Source: Bacteriovorax sp. BSW11_IV
Lineage (GTDB): Bacteria; Bdellovibrionota; Bacteriovoracia; Bacteriovoracales; Bacteriovoracaceae
Direction of reading: 5' to 3'
Length of the DNA stretch: 64,000 nt
Assembly (NCBI RefSeq): GCF_000447755.1
Contig: NZ_AUNE01000043.1
Span: forward strand, 54,728 to 118,727
Shown: piece after piece, positions 44,884 to 54,224 of the stretch
Position numbering within the stretch: position 1 is the stretch's first letter
How the letters are laid out: every line of letters starts with the position of its first letter
Translations under genes and position numbers: made by a program
The notes under the pieces: generated by a model
Seen by the model: only the letters and a program-made list of their open reading frames with translations
Databases searched by the model: none
Told to the model about the DNA's origin: nothing

Positions 44884-45186
44884 TTAACCCATGATTTCTT
44901 TAACTTTTTCAAATAGCGAATCTTCGTCTTTCTCTGTGAGGTCGTGAAACCATTGCCCACTGGGATAGATTACAGCGTTGATGCCACGCTGACAGTGCCC
45001 TAAACAGCCGGCAGAATTGACTCTTAGGCGATCTTTTGGGTAGTGCTCGCCTAGGCGACCTTTGAGGGATTTTCGCATATCGGCCGCCACTTCAGGGGCG
45101 CAGTACTCATTATTTCCCGTAGAATACCGACATGATGTGCATATAAATAAATGACATTCATAGTTTGGATTTTTTTTATCGCTCAT
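44884..45186 (-). CDS. Thioredoxin-like [2Fe-2S] ferredoxin
   Basis: A 100-residue redox protein of the thioredoxin-like ferredoxin family. The four cysteine ligands are in CTSCRYSTGNNEYC (first pair) and AGCLGHCQRG (second pair), giving C-x(n)-C and C-x3-C. It would carry electrons in the cytoplasm; a partner enzyme is not in the window. AAGGTC lies ahead of the ATG. Divergent from the large conserved unknown at 45272. Confidence 0.9.
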   Translation of the reverse strand: MSDKKNPNYECHLFICTSCRYSTGNNEYCAPEVAADMRKSLKGRLGEHYPKDRLRVNSAGCLGHCQRGINAVIYPSGQWFHDLTEKDEDSLFEKVKEIMG

Positions 45187-45271
45187 TGTTTCAGACCTTT
45201 TACGAATTACTAAGTGTTTGATAGTATATTTTCATATCATAAATTGAAAATAAGACTTAGAGGAATCATAT

Positions 45272-46678
45272 ATGAGTTTTTGCCAAATTCTAACAGCAAA
45301 ACAGAAGGCCCTAGAAATAAATTTAGACCACCATATTTACGGTACATTTGCCGAAATTGGGGCCGGACAAGAAGTAGCAAGAAACTTCTTTCAGGCCGGT
45401 GGTGCCGCCGGAACAATTGCTAAAACTATATCTGCATACGACATGGTTGTAAGTGATGATATTTACGGCAAAGAAAAAAGTGGTCGTTACGTTTGTGATG
45501 CTCGACTTGAAAAAATGTTATCTCGCGAATACGAACAAAATATTACCAGACTTTCAAAAGTTAGAGACAATACGCAGTTCTTTGCTTTTGCCGATACAGT
45601 TGCGGCAAAATCATATAGTGGTAAAGGAGATTGTCACGGTTGGCTTGGAGTACGATTCCAAGATAAGCCTGGTGCTGAGTATTCCGAGGCCATTATCCAC
45701 GTAAGAATGCGTGACCAAGAAAATGTTCAACAACAAGAGGCCCTTGGGATTATTGGTGTGAATCTCATTTATGCTTGTTTTAGACTTACTGAGAATAGAC
45801 AGGCCTTTATTTCAAGCTTAATGGATGGTCTTACAACGAGAAGAATTCGTATCGATATGATTCGAGTAAAAGGTCCTGCATTCAAACATGTTGATTCACG
45901 TATCTTATCGCTTGAACTTGTAAAAAGAAAATTTTGCAAGGCCATTATGTTTGATGAAAATGGCGATATTTTGCAGGCCACAGATTATATCTACAAGAAG
46001 AATCTCCTTGTTCTTAGAGGCTCGTTCAGACCGCTTACTCATGTTAATTTAGATATGTTAAAAACAGGTCTAGAAAAATTTAAAGAACAGCTTCCAAAAG
46101 AAGAACATAATAGCATAATGGTCCTTCCAGAGATTTCGATGTCTAAGCTTATTGAAAGAGGTGAAGTGGATCACGATGATTTTCTTGCACGTATAGAACT
46201 TCTCTCTGCCATGGGACAAAAAGTTTTAATTACTAGTTTTGATGATTATGCTCCATTGAATGAATACTTAACAAAATATTCAAAAAAGAACATCGCTTTT
46301 GTCACAGGTGTTTATAATGTTCAGGAAATTCTTGATCTTAAGAAATATGAAAGTAATCCAGCTGGTATCCTTGGTGGATTAGGGCAACTTTTTGGCCACA
46401 GTTCTAAGTTATACGTTTACCCTGTTCAAGATGATGAGCGTGAAGGGGAGTTGAAGACTCTTGATACTATAAATTACGATGATAGTTTGAGCTTCTTATT
46501 CCTTTATCTTTATGAAAATGGATTGATTGAAAATATTGATAACTACAATCCTGAATACTCACAAATTTGGTCAAGAACAGTTCTTTCAATGATCCAAAAA
46601 GGTGAAAAAGGCTGGGAAAAAATGGTTCCCGAAATCGTTGCCAAAACGGTTAAGTCTAAGAAACTATTCTTGAAATAA
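45272..46678 (+). CDS. Large conserved protein of unknown function
   Basis: A 468-residue cytoplasmic protein with no signal peptide. I recall its N-terminus (KALEINLDHHIYGTFAEIGA, GQEVARNFFQAGGAAGTIAK) from a widely conserved family in Bacteroidetes and delta-type proteobacteria. Members are often labelled 'TonB-dependent receptor' or 'nicotinate-nucleotide adenylyltransferase', which does not fit: there is no barrel, no TonB box and no HxGH. GAGGAA precedes the ATG. The biochemical role is unknown. Confidence 0.75.
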   Translation: MSFCQILTAKQKALEINLDHHIYGTFAEIGAGQEVARNFFQAGGAAGTIAKTISAYDMVVSDDIYGKEKSGRYVCDARLEKMLSREYEQNITRLSKVRDNTQFFAFADTVAAKSYSGKGDCHGWLGVRFQDKPGAEYSEAIIHVRMRDQENVQQQEALGIIGVNLIYACFRLTENRQAFISSLMDGLTTRRIRIDMIRVKGPAFKHVDSRILSLELVKRKFCKAIMFDENGDILQATDYIYKKNLLVLRGSFRPLTHVNLDMLKTGLEKFKEQLPKEEHNSIMVLPEISMSKLIERGEVDHDDFLARIELLSAMGQKVLITSFDDYAPLNEYLTKYSKKNIAFVTGVYNVQEILDLKKYESNPAGILGGLGQLFGHSSKLYVYPVQDDEREGELKTLDTINYDDSLSFLFLYLYENGLIENIDNYNPEYSQIWSRTVLSMIQKGEKGWEKMVPEIVAKTVKSKKLFLK

Positions 46679-46696
46679 AAAAATAAATTCCAAACA

Positions 46697-46723
46697 TTGA
46701 CATTTATTCTAGGGCCTCCATCT
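46697..46723 (+). promoter_or_regulatory. Heat-shock (sigma32-type) promoter of clp gene
   Basis: TTGACA (46697-46702) and CTCCATCT (46716-46723) are 13 bases apart. The E. coli sigma32 pattern is CTTGAAA, 13-14 bases, CCCCATNT; the -10 part differs at one position and the spacing fits. No sigma70 -10 is found at the correct distance. Transcription would begin near 46730, about 20 bases before the ATG. Confidence 0.55.
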
Positions 46724-46738
46724 TGTTATTAGAACAAG
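46722..46738. repeat. Inverted repeat before clp gene
   Basis: CTTGTT (46722-46727) and AACAAG (46733-46738) surround 5 bases. It overlaps the predicted transcription start. It is not CIRCE. It may be an operator or a 5' hairpin in the mRNA. Confidence 0.45.
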
Positions 46739-46750
46739 TGAGGAGGTTCT

Positions 46751-49120
46751 ATGAATAAGTTTGATTCAATCGTGACGGGCGCTCTTGATATCGCTCAGGC
46801 CCACGCCCTGAAAAAGAAAAATTCAGAACTGGATGCTCTGCATTTGGCCTATGGGCTAATTAGCAACCCATCTTCTTTTAGTGCAAGAGCACTGAAAAAA
46901 TATAAGAAAGAAATTGAAACAAAAATTGATGCACTTCCTACTGTAGGAAATATATCAATGGATAATCTTCGCCCTTCGGGAAAATTCTCCGAATGGCTGA
47001 CTTTAGCATCAGGACATGTGGCACAAAATGGGAGACAAGAAGTCACTGAAAAGGATCTTCTTAAATTTATGCCGCAAGTTCTTTCTCAATTAAATATTGA
47101 TTACAATAATCTTTCACTTGAAGCAGAAAACGAGGATGAAGAAGTTCCAAGTTTTCTCGTGAACCTTAATGAAATGGCCGAGCAAGGAAAGCTTGATCCT
47201 GTCATTGGGCGCACAAAAGAAATTCGTGCAGTGATGGAGATATTAGGTCGTAGGGGAAAGAATAACCCTGTTCTTGTAGGTCCTGCAGGTGTCGGTAAAA
47301 CGGCCATCGTTGAAGGCCTTGCTGAGGCCATCGTAAAAGGGCGTGTTCCGGATGTTCTTGAAGGAAAGACAGTTTACTCATTAGATATGGGCTCATTGAT
47401 GGCCGGTACAAAATATCGAGGAGAGTTTGAAGAGCGACTACAAAAGCTTTTAAAATATATTAAAAACCATGCCGCAGACACAATTCTCTTCATCGATGAA
47501 ATGCACCAACTCGTTGGTGCTGGAAAAACTGATGGCGCTATGGATGCGGCCAATCTCCTAAAACCGGCCCTTGCTCGCGGAGAGCTTAACTGTATTGGTG
47601 CGACTACTAACGAAGAATATCAAAAATATATTCTTGGTGACTCGGCCCTTGATCGCAGATTTAGAGCAGTTCCTGTTAATGAACCTAGTAAAGAAGATGC
47701 TATTGAGATTTTAATGGGTCTCAAAGAAAAATTAGAAATTCATCATGGAATTAAAATTTCTGATGATGCAATTTTTAACTCAGTCTTTCTCTCTGATCAG
47801 TATATCACTGACAAGAACTTGCCTGACAAGGCCATTGACCTTGTGGATGAAGCGGCCAGTGCCCTCAAACTTTCAGCTGAGGCCATGCCAGCAAAACTTG
47901 TAGAACTGCAAGGAGAGATTCGCTCTAAGAAAATTTATGCACAAGTCGGAAATACAACGGATAAAGAGAAGAAAGAAATTGAAGATCTCGAAGCAAAATT
48001 TAATGAAGGTAAGGCGCAGTGGGAACAAGAAGTAATGTCCCTAAAAAGAGTTAGTGAGTTGAAAAATCAAATGGATCGTTTGAAGTTTGAACTTGAACAG
48101 GCCGAAAGGAAAGCTGATTATGAAGAGGCATCGAAGATTAAATATTCTCTAATGCCAGAAGTTCAGGCCAAGTTAAACGAGAGTACTCATGACTGGGTAC
48201 TTGGTAAAAAACATATTGCCGCAGTGATTTCTAGGCAAAAAGGAATTCCTGTTGAGAAGATTTTAAAATCGAAACAGGACAATATTTTAAAACTTGAAGA
48301 TCATCTTAAATCCCGTGTTTTTGGACAAGATAGTGTTCTTCATGAAATTACTGAAACATTAATAACTTCACATGCTGGTTTGAGCGACGAATCTCGTCCC
48401 TTAGGATCATTCTTATTAAAGGGACCAAGCGGTGTTGGTAAAACTGAAACAGCAAAAGCTCTCTCAGAATTTCTCTTTGATAGCGAAAGAAACTTGATTC
48501 GCTTCGATCTAAGTGAGTACTCAGAGAAACATTCTGTTTCGAAGTTGATCGGTGCTCCTGCAGGTTATATTGGATATGATGAGGGCGGAGTTTTAACAGA
48601 GGCCGTGAGAAATCATCCGTACTCAGTTCTTCTTTTTGATGAAATTGAAAAGGCCCATTATGACTTTAGTGATATCTTGTTACAGATTTTAGATGATGGT
48701 CGTTTAACTGATAATAAAGGAAGAACAATTGATTTTAAAAATACAATTATTCTTTTAACGACGAACTCAAAAAATATTGAGGAGGACTTCAAACCAGAAG
48801 TTCTTGGTCGCCTAGATGCTGTGCTAGAGTTTAACTCACTAGATGATTCTATTATGAAAAATCTTATTGAGAAGCAAGTTCGTCTTCTTAATAAAAGGCT
48901 TGAGGCCAAGAAATTACATGTGTCCCTTGATGTTCAGTCTGTTGAGGAAATTGCTAAACGTGGATATGATCCTCGCTTTGGGGCAAGACCCTTACAAAGT
49001 GTGTTTAACAAGCTTGTAACTCGACCTCTTTCAAAGCAGCTTTTAACAGGCAATCTCAAAGAGGGTGTAATTCATGGTACTTGGACTGATAATGCCAATG
49101 AGCATATTAAGTTTGATTAA
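46751..49120 (+). CDS. ClpB/ClpC-type AAA+ unfoldase
   Basis: A 789-residue double-ring ATPase that unfolds or disaggregates proteins. Order: Clp N-domain (1-120), AAA1 with Walker A GPAGVGKT (177-184) and ILFIDEMHQLVGAGKTDGAM, short coiled-coil middle domain (about 400-490), AAA2 with Walker A GPSGVGKT (558-565) and LLFDEIEKAHYDFSDILLQILDDG. The middle domain is shorter than in ClpB. The loop before the GRLD sensor is very short (TTNSKNIEEDFKPEVLGRLD) and lacks the IGF/IGL tripeptide that docks ClpP, so it probably works without ClpP. Expressed from a sigma32-like promoter. Confidence 0.9.
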   Translation: MNKFDSIVTGALDIAQAHALKKKNSELDALHLAYGLISNPSSFSARALKKYKKEIETKIDALPTVGNISMDNLRPSGKFSEWLTLASGHVAQNGRQEVTEKDLLKFMPQVLSQLNIDYNNLSLEAENEDEEVPSFLVNLNEMAEQGKLDPVIGRTKEIRAVMEILGRRGKNNPVLVGPAGVGKTAIVEGLAEAIVKGRVPDVLEGKTVYSLDMGSLMAGTKYRGEFEERLQKLLKYIKNHAADTILFIDEMHQLVGAGKTDGAMDAANLLKPALARGELNCIGATTNEEYQKYILGDSALDRRFRAVPVNEPSKEDAIEILMGLKEKLEIHHGIKISDDAIFNSVFLSDQYITDKNLPDKAIDLVDEAASALKLSAEAMPAKLVELQGEIRSKKIYAQVGNTTDKEKKEIEDLEAKFNEGKAQWEQEVMSLKRVSELKNQMDRLKFELEQAERKADYEEASKIKYSLMPEVQAKLNESTHDWVLGKKHIAAVISRQKGIPVEKILKSKQDNILKLEDHLKSRVFGQDSVLHEITETLITSHAGLSDESRPLGSFLLKGPSGVGKTETAKALSEFLFDSERNLIRFDLSEYSEKHSVSKLIGAPAGYIGYDEGGVLTEAVRNHPYSVLLFDEIEKAHYDFSDILLQILDDGRLTDNKGRTIDFKNTIILLTTNSKNIEEDFKPEVLGRLDAVLEFNSLDDSIMKNLIEKQVRLLNKRLEAKKLHVSLDVQSVEEIAKRGYDPRFGARPLQSVFNKLVTRPLSKQLLTGNLKEGVIHGTWTDNANEHIKFD

Positions 49121-49150
49121 TTTCCTCTAGCTTTTAATAAGATTATTACA

Positions 49151-49178
49151 AAAGGCCCATTTGAAGATGGGCCTTTTT
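49151..49178 (+). terminator. clp gene terminator
   Basis: AAAGGCCCAT (49151-49160) pairs with ATGGGCCTTT (49167-49176) around a 6-base loop, followed by T. A TATAAA (49181-49186) for the next gene follows within five bases. Confidence 0.88.
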
Positions 49179-49194
49179 CGTATAAAATATATTT

Positions 49195-49554
49195 ATGAGT
49201 GATATTTTAGTATTAAATGAAGGTGAGTATTTAATCCGTCATAAGGAAGAATCTTGTACGATGTTCTACGTACAAGAGGGGATGCTTGCCGTTTTTGATA
49301 CTCGCTCGGGGAAAAGTAGTGCAAAAGAAGTTCAAATAGGCACAATTTATGAAGGTGAGCTTGTTGGTGAGATGAGTTTTTTGGATAAGAACCCAAGAAG
49401 TGCATCCGTAAAGGCCATGACTAAATGTGTATTGCAAGTCATTCCACGTGAGAAATTTCAGCGCATATACGATTCTCAACCGCGTTGGTATAAAATATTA
49501 ATAACCACGCTTCTCGATAGGCTACGTACGGCCAACAAACGTATACGAATTTAA
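49195..49554 (+). CDS. Small cyclic-nucleotide-binding protein
   Basis: A 119-residue single-domain protein of the cNMP-binding beta-roll type, as in CRP but without the DNA-binding domain: EGEYLIRHKEESCTMFYVQE, IGTIYEGELVGEMSFLDKNP (phosphate-binding cassette with GE) and RSASVKAMTKCVLQVIPRE. The helix after it ends at RLRTANKRIRI. TATAAA lies about eight bases before the ATG with no ribosome site, so leaderless is possible. Its stop overlaps the converging LRR gene stop. Confidence 0.85.
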   Translation: MSDILVLNEGEYLIRHKEESCTMFYVQEGMLAVFDTRSGKSSAKEVQIGTIYEGELVGEMSFLDKNPRSASVKAMTKCVLQVIPREKFQRIYDSQPRWYKILITTLLDRLRTANKRIRI

Positions 49555-50099
49555 AAGACGATTTTAAAACGATCGTAGAGTTTTTGTTTGGTAAAATCTG
49601 TGAGAGGGTTTTCATCCAAGCTTAAATGATTCAAATTTTCTAGTTCATAAATCCATTCGGGAAGTGCTTCAAGTTTATTGCCATCAAGATTGATTCTTCT
49701 TAAATTTGGCAAATGGGCCACTGGGAAAAGCTCTGTCAATTGGTTTCCACTTAGATCGAGTACTTCAAGTTTCTCAAGAGTATAGACTGATTTATCAAGG
49801 TCGTTAATTTTACTTTTGCTCACAATGAGTGTCTTTAATTGAGATAAAACGGGAAGTTCGAGTAATGGACAATTGGCACATGTAATTCTTAAGTATTCAA
49901 GATTGTGACAATTAATTAGGATTTCTTTTTGAAAATTAAAATCCACAATATTGAAAATAACTTTTTTTAAATGTTCTGGCAGTGAAGTAATGCGATCGTT
50001 TGAACTCTTCGATATGAATTCCACGCCCAATGTATTTAAAAGAAGCTCCTCACTGGGAGCTTCATTTTTTTTTAGTTTCAAACTAATCAACTGATTCAT
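49551..50099 (-). CDS. Leucine-rich-repeat protein
   Basis: A 182-residue protein with about five leucine-rich repeats (about 60-170; LEKLEVLDLSGNQLTELFP and LPNLRRINLDGNKLEALPEW are clearest). It lacks a signal peptide, so it probably acts in the cytoplasm as a binding scaffold. It starts two bases after the stop of the 1135-residue protein gene and is co-transcribed with it. Its partner may be that protein or a shared client (inference). Confidence 0.87.
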   Translation of the reverse strand: MNQLISLKLKKNEAPSEELLLNTLGVEFISKSSNDRITSLPEHLKKVIFNIVDFNFQKEILINCHNLEYLRITCANCPLLELPVLSQLKTLIVSKSKINDLDKSVYTLEKLEVLDLSGNQLTELFPVAHLPNLRRINLDGNKLEALPEWIYELENLNHLSLDENPLTDFTKQKLYDRFKIVF

Positions 50100-50101
50100 T
50101 A

Positions 50102-53100
50102 CTACTGGGCCTCGTCTTTAGGGAAGAAGATTTTAAAGGCCGTATTTTTGTAGCGACGACTCACGATGTTAAATAGTGAAGGTCCACGGGTAGGGTGAAT
50201 ATACTTATAGTCCTTATATTTAGCATCAAGATTTTGGTAGTCATTTGGATTTGATACTAAAACACCTTGTTCTGTGTAGTAAGAGATTGTTCCATCACTA
50301 TTTTTCTTTGCGATAAATTTTTGACCATCTTTTTCAATGTAGTCACCTTGGACATCAGCGAAGCTTGAATTGTTAAATTGACTGAAATCAATTGAATTAA
50401 CTTCGCCATTTTTCTTTCTAGCAAGGGCCTTTTGCTTAGAACTTTCAAGTTGAATGGCCTGTGAAGGTGTCAAAGAAGGTGAGCTTGCAGCAACAGTGTT
50501 GGTATCGCTTGTTTTACCATCTTTTTTCCCGTTGTTTTCATTATTTCCTATGACATAACGAACTTTATCGCCAGTTCCATTTTCATTATTAAGGTTAAGG
50601 CCATTTCCACTACCTGGGCCCGAACCGTTGGCACTACCATTTGCATTAGCACCATTAATTCCATTGGCGCCATTTTTTCCAAAAATTCCATTGCTACCAT
50701 CGTCAGAACCGCCAACACTTTTAAAACGCGTTCTATTAGATGTATCCAGTTTTAACTGAGTTGTTCTTGGACCCCCAAGAGCATTTTTACTTCCTGCTAA
50801 TTCTAGCCCCTCAGTGTTCGCACTTTCTGTAGAGCTTCCAGAGTCTAGGGCATACTCTTTCTTTTTAATATTTTTACTATTAAGGTTCATATACGGAGCT
50901 TTAAAACCAAAACCTTCAGCAGTGTATTTCGAACAAGAATTTGTTTCGCGACAAGCACATGTCGGGTCTTGTACAAATTCTCCATTTTCACTTTGTTTTA
51001 GACAGCCGTTTTTATTGAACTGATCGAGTTTTGAAGTGTCTTGTTCAAGACCTTGCATATCCATAGTTAAGTGATTTCTAGCACGCGAAAGTAGTTGTGC
51101 GTATTGGTTCGCATAGATCTTCGACATGGCAAGAGCATCTCCTAAATTATCAAGATTTCCATTTAGTAGATTAATCACGGCCTGCATATAGACAATTCTC
51201 GTCTCTGGAGCTGGGTAACCTGTATTTTGTACAATCATCTTTTGACCAGACTTCATATAATTTGAATCATTCCAGCGGTACTCAAGTTCATTGTTTTGGT
51301 ACATTGGATTAAGGTGGTCTGTTGTAAAAGTTACTTTAGAATAATCAATCATTTTACTCGCGTTGAATGATTGAAGTCTCCATGCTCCAAGTTTCTTTTT
51401 CAAATAATCTTGAAACGATTTTGTTCCTTGATTTAAACCTATACTTTCACTATCTTTTTCAACTTCTTGATAGAAAAGAGCATTGTTATCATATTTCTTT
51501 TTTAGCCCTTCAACCTTTCTCATGTGAGCGGCCATATCTTCTTTTTTAGTAATTTGTTTTTCACCTTTCATTGGAGGCGGTGAACTTGTAAGAGGTAAAA
51601 GCTCGCTATAAGGATAGATGAGTGGAGTATTTTCATCTAAGAAAAGATTAAGTTCATTATTTCCTTTAACTTCTGGGATATCGTCAACAACTTCCCCTGG
51701 ATAATTACAAGCAAGATGACCGTGAAGCTTCGCGTGCTTTAATTTTTCTTCCCATTTGGCAACGTCTTGATCGGCCTTTGATTTATCCCCTCGGTGCCAC
51801 ATCAACAATGCAACGGCCACCGCAAATGCACCTGCACATGGACCCCAAGCACAACCTGCTAGACCTGCAACAATGGCCACATAGATGATAATTGAATTTT
51901 CAGCTTTCTTTTGCCATGCTTTTGCTCTTTGAAGTTGGGCGTTTGCGGCTGCAACACGAGAGACTTTTGTCGTGTATTCCATCATTGCAGCATTAAATGC
52001 ATCTTGGAACATCTTCTTACCATCTTCTCTGTGTGCTTTTTTCAGTTCAATATTTGTTACGAGTTGATGTTGAGCATTTGCCACACGCTCGAATGATTTA
52101 ATTTGTTCATCTTTGTCATCATCTGGATTTGGATCGTTGACAAGCATTCCATCTTTGCCTTCAAATGTTTTACAATTTGGATTTGTTGTACCGAAGTCTT
52201 TTTTAGCAAAAGCAGGGTATTGCTTTGAACCATCTTTTTGATCGAGCTTTAGATCATCAATACTTACACAAGCTAAAAAACATCCTTGATTAACACGTGT
52301 AAACTCAGTTCTCTCATTAATGAGTGCGGCCATATAGTTGGCCGAAGCTGCTCTAAAAAGATTGTATGACTTAGTTTTAACATCAGAAACATCTTCACAA
52401 CGAAGTGAACTTAGGGCCGAACTCGACATTGCTAGAACATCAATATCGTTTTCTGTTCTTTTTTGATTGTTCTTATCAAAGTCACTTGTTCCACCGTAAG
52501 AGTTTTTAATTTGATCCCAAAGTCTAAAATCTGCGTTATTAGATAATTGTAGATTCGCTAGTTCCTTGGCCGATCTTTCTTTTGCTTCTTCTAAGCGCTT
52601 CATGGCATCGATTAGGGCCTGTTCATTTTCTTTTGTTTGACGAGTGATTTCTTTAATCATTTGTTCGTATACTTGCTCGGCCTCTGCTCCTCTTGCATTG
52701 GCCTTACTTACGGCCGCAGTTGCCCCGGCCGTTGCTTGACGACCATCGACGTTAACAATTGACCAAATACGATTTTTTAAGAAGTTGATACGGGCCATAT
52801 GATCTTCATAGATCTTTTTGGTTTCAGCTACTCTTTGCTCTCTTTTTCGTCTCTCTTCATTATTACAACGAGAATAGCTTCCACTGTCATCGTTATAGCA
52901 AGAGGCAAGTGAGTCTTTAGCATCTTCATAATCTTTTTCTTTTTTAGGAAGTTCTTGTTCTTTTTGCTGCAGCTCTTTTTGCATTTCTTCGCGCTTCTTA
53001 ATGATACTTCCTTGATCCTGAGCAAGAGGTCCAATTCCAGAAGTCGCTGATTGCATCACGCCAGTTCTTCTATCAAGTTCTAGTCTCAGATTTTCAATTG

Positions 53101-53509
53101 GGTTAAAGAGTCCTGTTTCAGCATTATAGTTTTGATTGGCCAGTCTTTGCTCAAAGAGCTCTTTATCTTTTTTAATTTTCTCAGCTTCAACACTTAGGGC
53201 ATCACAGCCACTCGTTTTGATAATTGATTCTGTTTCTTGATAGAGAGCATCTCTTTCTTGTTCGCTTAATTTATTCCACTGATCCAAAACATTTTTTCCA
53301 GCTTCTAGTTTTATCACTCTAAGCTGTTCAAGGCCGTGGTTTGCCCTTTCAATATTCTCTTTGTTATTATCAACAGCATTTTCGATACGGTCAGAATTGA
53401 GTTGTTGATTGTACTCAATATTATCCTGGGCCATAACCATTGTGTTTGAAGCAAACAACAAACATGTGGTGATAAATAAACAATGTAACTTTTTAATGAA
53501 ATCTTTCAT
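50102..53509 (-). CDS. Giant secreted coiled-coil protein
   Basis: A 1135-residue exported protein. I start at the ATG at 53509 (GAGGTC ahead) and see a signal peptide ending VMA near residue 28. Long coiled coils fill about 35-380 (many Glu/Lys/Gln). A hydrophobic stretch near 535-565 (IVAGLAGCAWGPCAGAFAVA) looks like one or two membrane helices. A Cys cluster (about 835-870) is followed by a Gly/Asn/Ala-rich linker (about 935-975, with NGANG-like repeats) and a last folded piece near 1040-1135. It may span the periplasm or sit in a surface complex. I know no relative. Confidence 0.75.
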   Translation of the reverse strand: MKDFIKKLHCLFITTCLLFASNTMVMAQDNIEYNQQLNSDRIENAVDNNKENIERANHGLEQLRVIKLEAGKNVLDQWNKLSEQERDALYQETESIIKTSGCDALSVEAEKIKKDKELFEQRLANQNYNAETGLFNPIENLRLELDRRTGVMQSATSGIGPLAQDQGSIIKKREEMQKELQQKEQELPKKEKDYEDAKDSLASCYNDDSGSYSRCNNEERRKREQRVAETKKIYEDHMARINFLKNRIWSIVNVDGRQATAGATAAVSKANARGAEAEQVYEQMIKEITRQTKENEQALIDAMKRLEEAKERSAKELANLQLSNNADFRLWDQIKNSYGGTSDFDKNNQKRTENDIDVLAMSSSALSSLRCEDVSDVKTKSYNLFRAASANYMAALINERTEFTRVNQGCFLACVSIDDLKLDQKDGSKQYPAFAKKDFGTTNPNCKTFEGKDGMLVNDPNPDDDKDEQIKSFERVANAQHQLVTNIELKKAHREDGKKMFQDAFNAAMMEYTTKVSRVAAANAQLQRAKAWQKKAENSIIIYVAIVAGLAGCAWGPCAGAFAVAVALLMWHRGDKSKADQDVAKWEEKLKHAKLHGHLACNYPGEVVDDIPEVKGNNELNLFLDENTPLIYPYSELLPLTSSPPPMKGEKQITKKEDMAAHMRKVEGLKKKYDNNALFYQEVEKDSESIGLNQGTKSFQDYLKKKLGAWRLQSFNASKMIDYSKVTFTTDHLNPMYQNNELEYRWNDSNYMKSGQKMIVQNTGYPAPETRIVYMQAVINLLNGNLDNLGDALAMSKIYANQYAQLLSRARNHLTMDMQGLEQDTSKLDQFNKNGCLKQSENGEFVQDPTCACRETNSCSKYTAEGFGFKAPYMNLNSKNIKKKEYALDSGSSTESANTEGLELAGSKNALGGPRTTQLKLDTSNRTRFKSVGGSDDGSNGIFGKNGANGINGANANGSANGSGPGSGNGLNLNNENGTGDKVRYVIGNNENNGKKDGKTSDTNTVAASSPSLTPSQAIQLESSKQKALARKKNGEVNSIDFSQFNNSSFADVQGDYIEKDGQKFIAKKNSDGTISYYTEQGVLVSNPNDYQNLDAKYKDYKYIHPTRGPSLFNIVSRRYKNTAFKIFFPKDEAQ

Positions 53510-53798
53510 AAAGACCTCTACCTTATATACAGTCATTGTAAATGAACGGCGCTATTGGGGCCTTCACTGTTAAGTTCAATGACGTAAAACATTTAATAAA
53601 CTCTGTAATTTCCCTTAGTTACTTATCGTGAATCATAGCAATTTTCTTTAATTCTTTTGCCAACAACCTGAGGCGCTAGTGAAATGAGGCCAAGTGCTTA
53701 TAAGTAGTGAAAATGAGTTGATTTTTTTAAGGGATCTTTGATTTAAGACGAAAAGCTGTTTCAATAGAGATAGGAAATTGAACGTAACAGGTGAGTTT

Positions 53799-54224
53799 AT
53801 GAAAACACTCCTTTTGACATTGGCCTTTAGTGTAGGTCCTTTTACTTTTGCCGCTGACAAAGATGTATATGGCTGTTTTTCTAAAATAGAATCCTATTGT
53901 AAAGAAAAAGGCCTTAAAGACTGTTCTTTCACTGAAATGTCTCGCAATGTGGATTTCAAACAAGGTGTTGGCAGTGACTGCTTCAATATTATGCGTGAAC
54001 AAGATGAGATCTCTAAAAAAGAACCAGTATATGAGTGTATGGAATTTTTGAAAAATACAGGTTGTGAAGAAAAGAGTAAGATGAATGCGCTTGATCCAGC
54101 ACTACTTAAAGATACCAAAAAATTAAACGCTTATTTACAAAAACAATCTGAAGTCTATCAGCAATGTCTCAAAGAGAGCGCCAGTAAGTTACCAGCGCGA
54201 TGTCGTGAAAAAATGAATCTATAG
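53799..54224 (+). CDS. Small cysteine-rich secreted protein
   Basis: A 141-residue exported protein. I start at the ATG at 53799 (AGGTGAG ahead) with a signal peptide ending FAA near residue 19. It has about eight cysteines spread along the mature part ([44 protein letters not shown]), suggesting a disulphide-rich helical fold. No known family. Its stop overlaps panD's stop at 54219-54224. Confidence 0.72.
   Translation: MKTLLLTLAFSVGPFTFAADKDVYGCFSKIESYCKEKGLKDCSFTEMSRNVDFKQGVGSDCFNIMREQDEISKKEPVYECMEFLKNTGCEEKSKMNALDPALLKDTKKLNAYLQKQSEVYQQCLKESASKLPARCREKMNL

Noticed and set aside
46722..46738. CIRCE element
   Set aside because: CIRCE is TTAGCACTC-N9-GAGTGCTAA; the arms here are CTTGTT/AACAAG.
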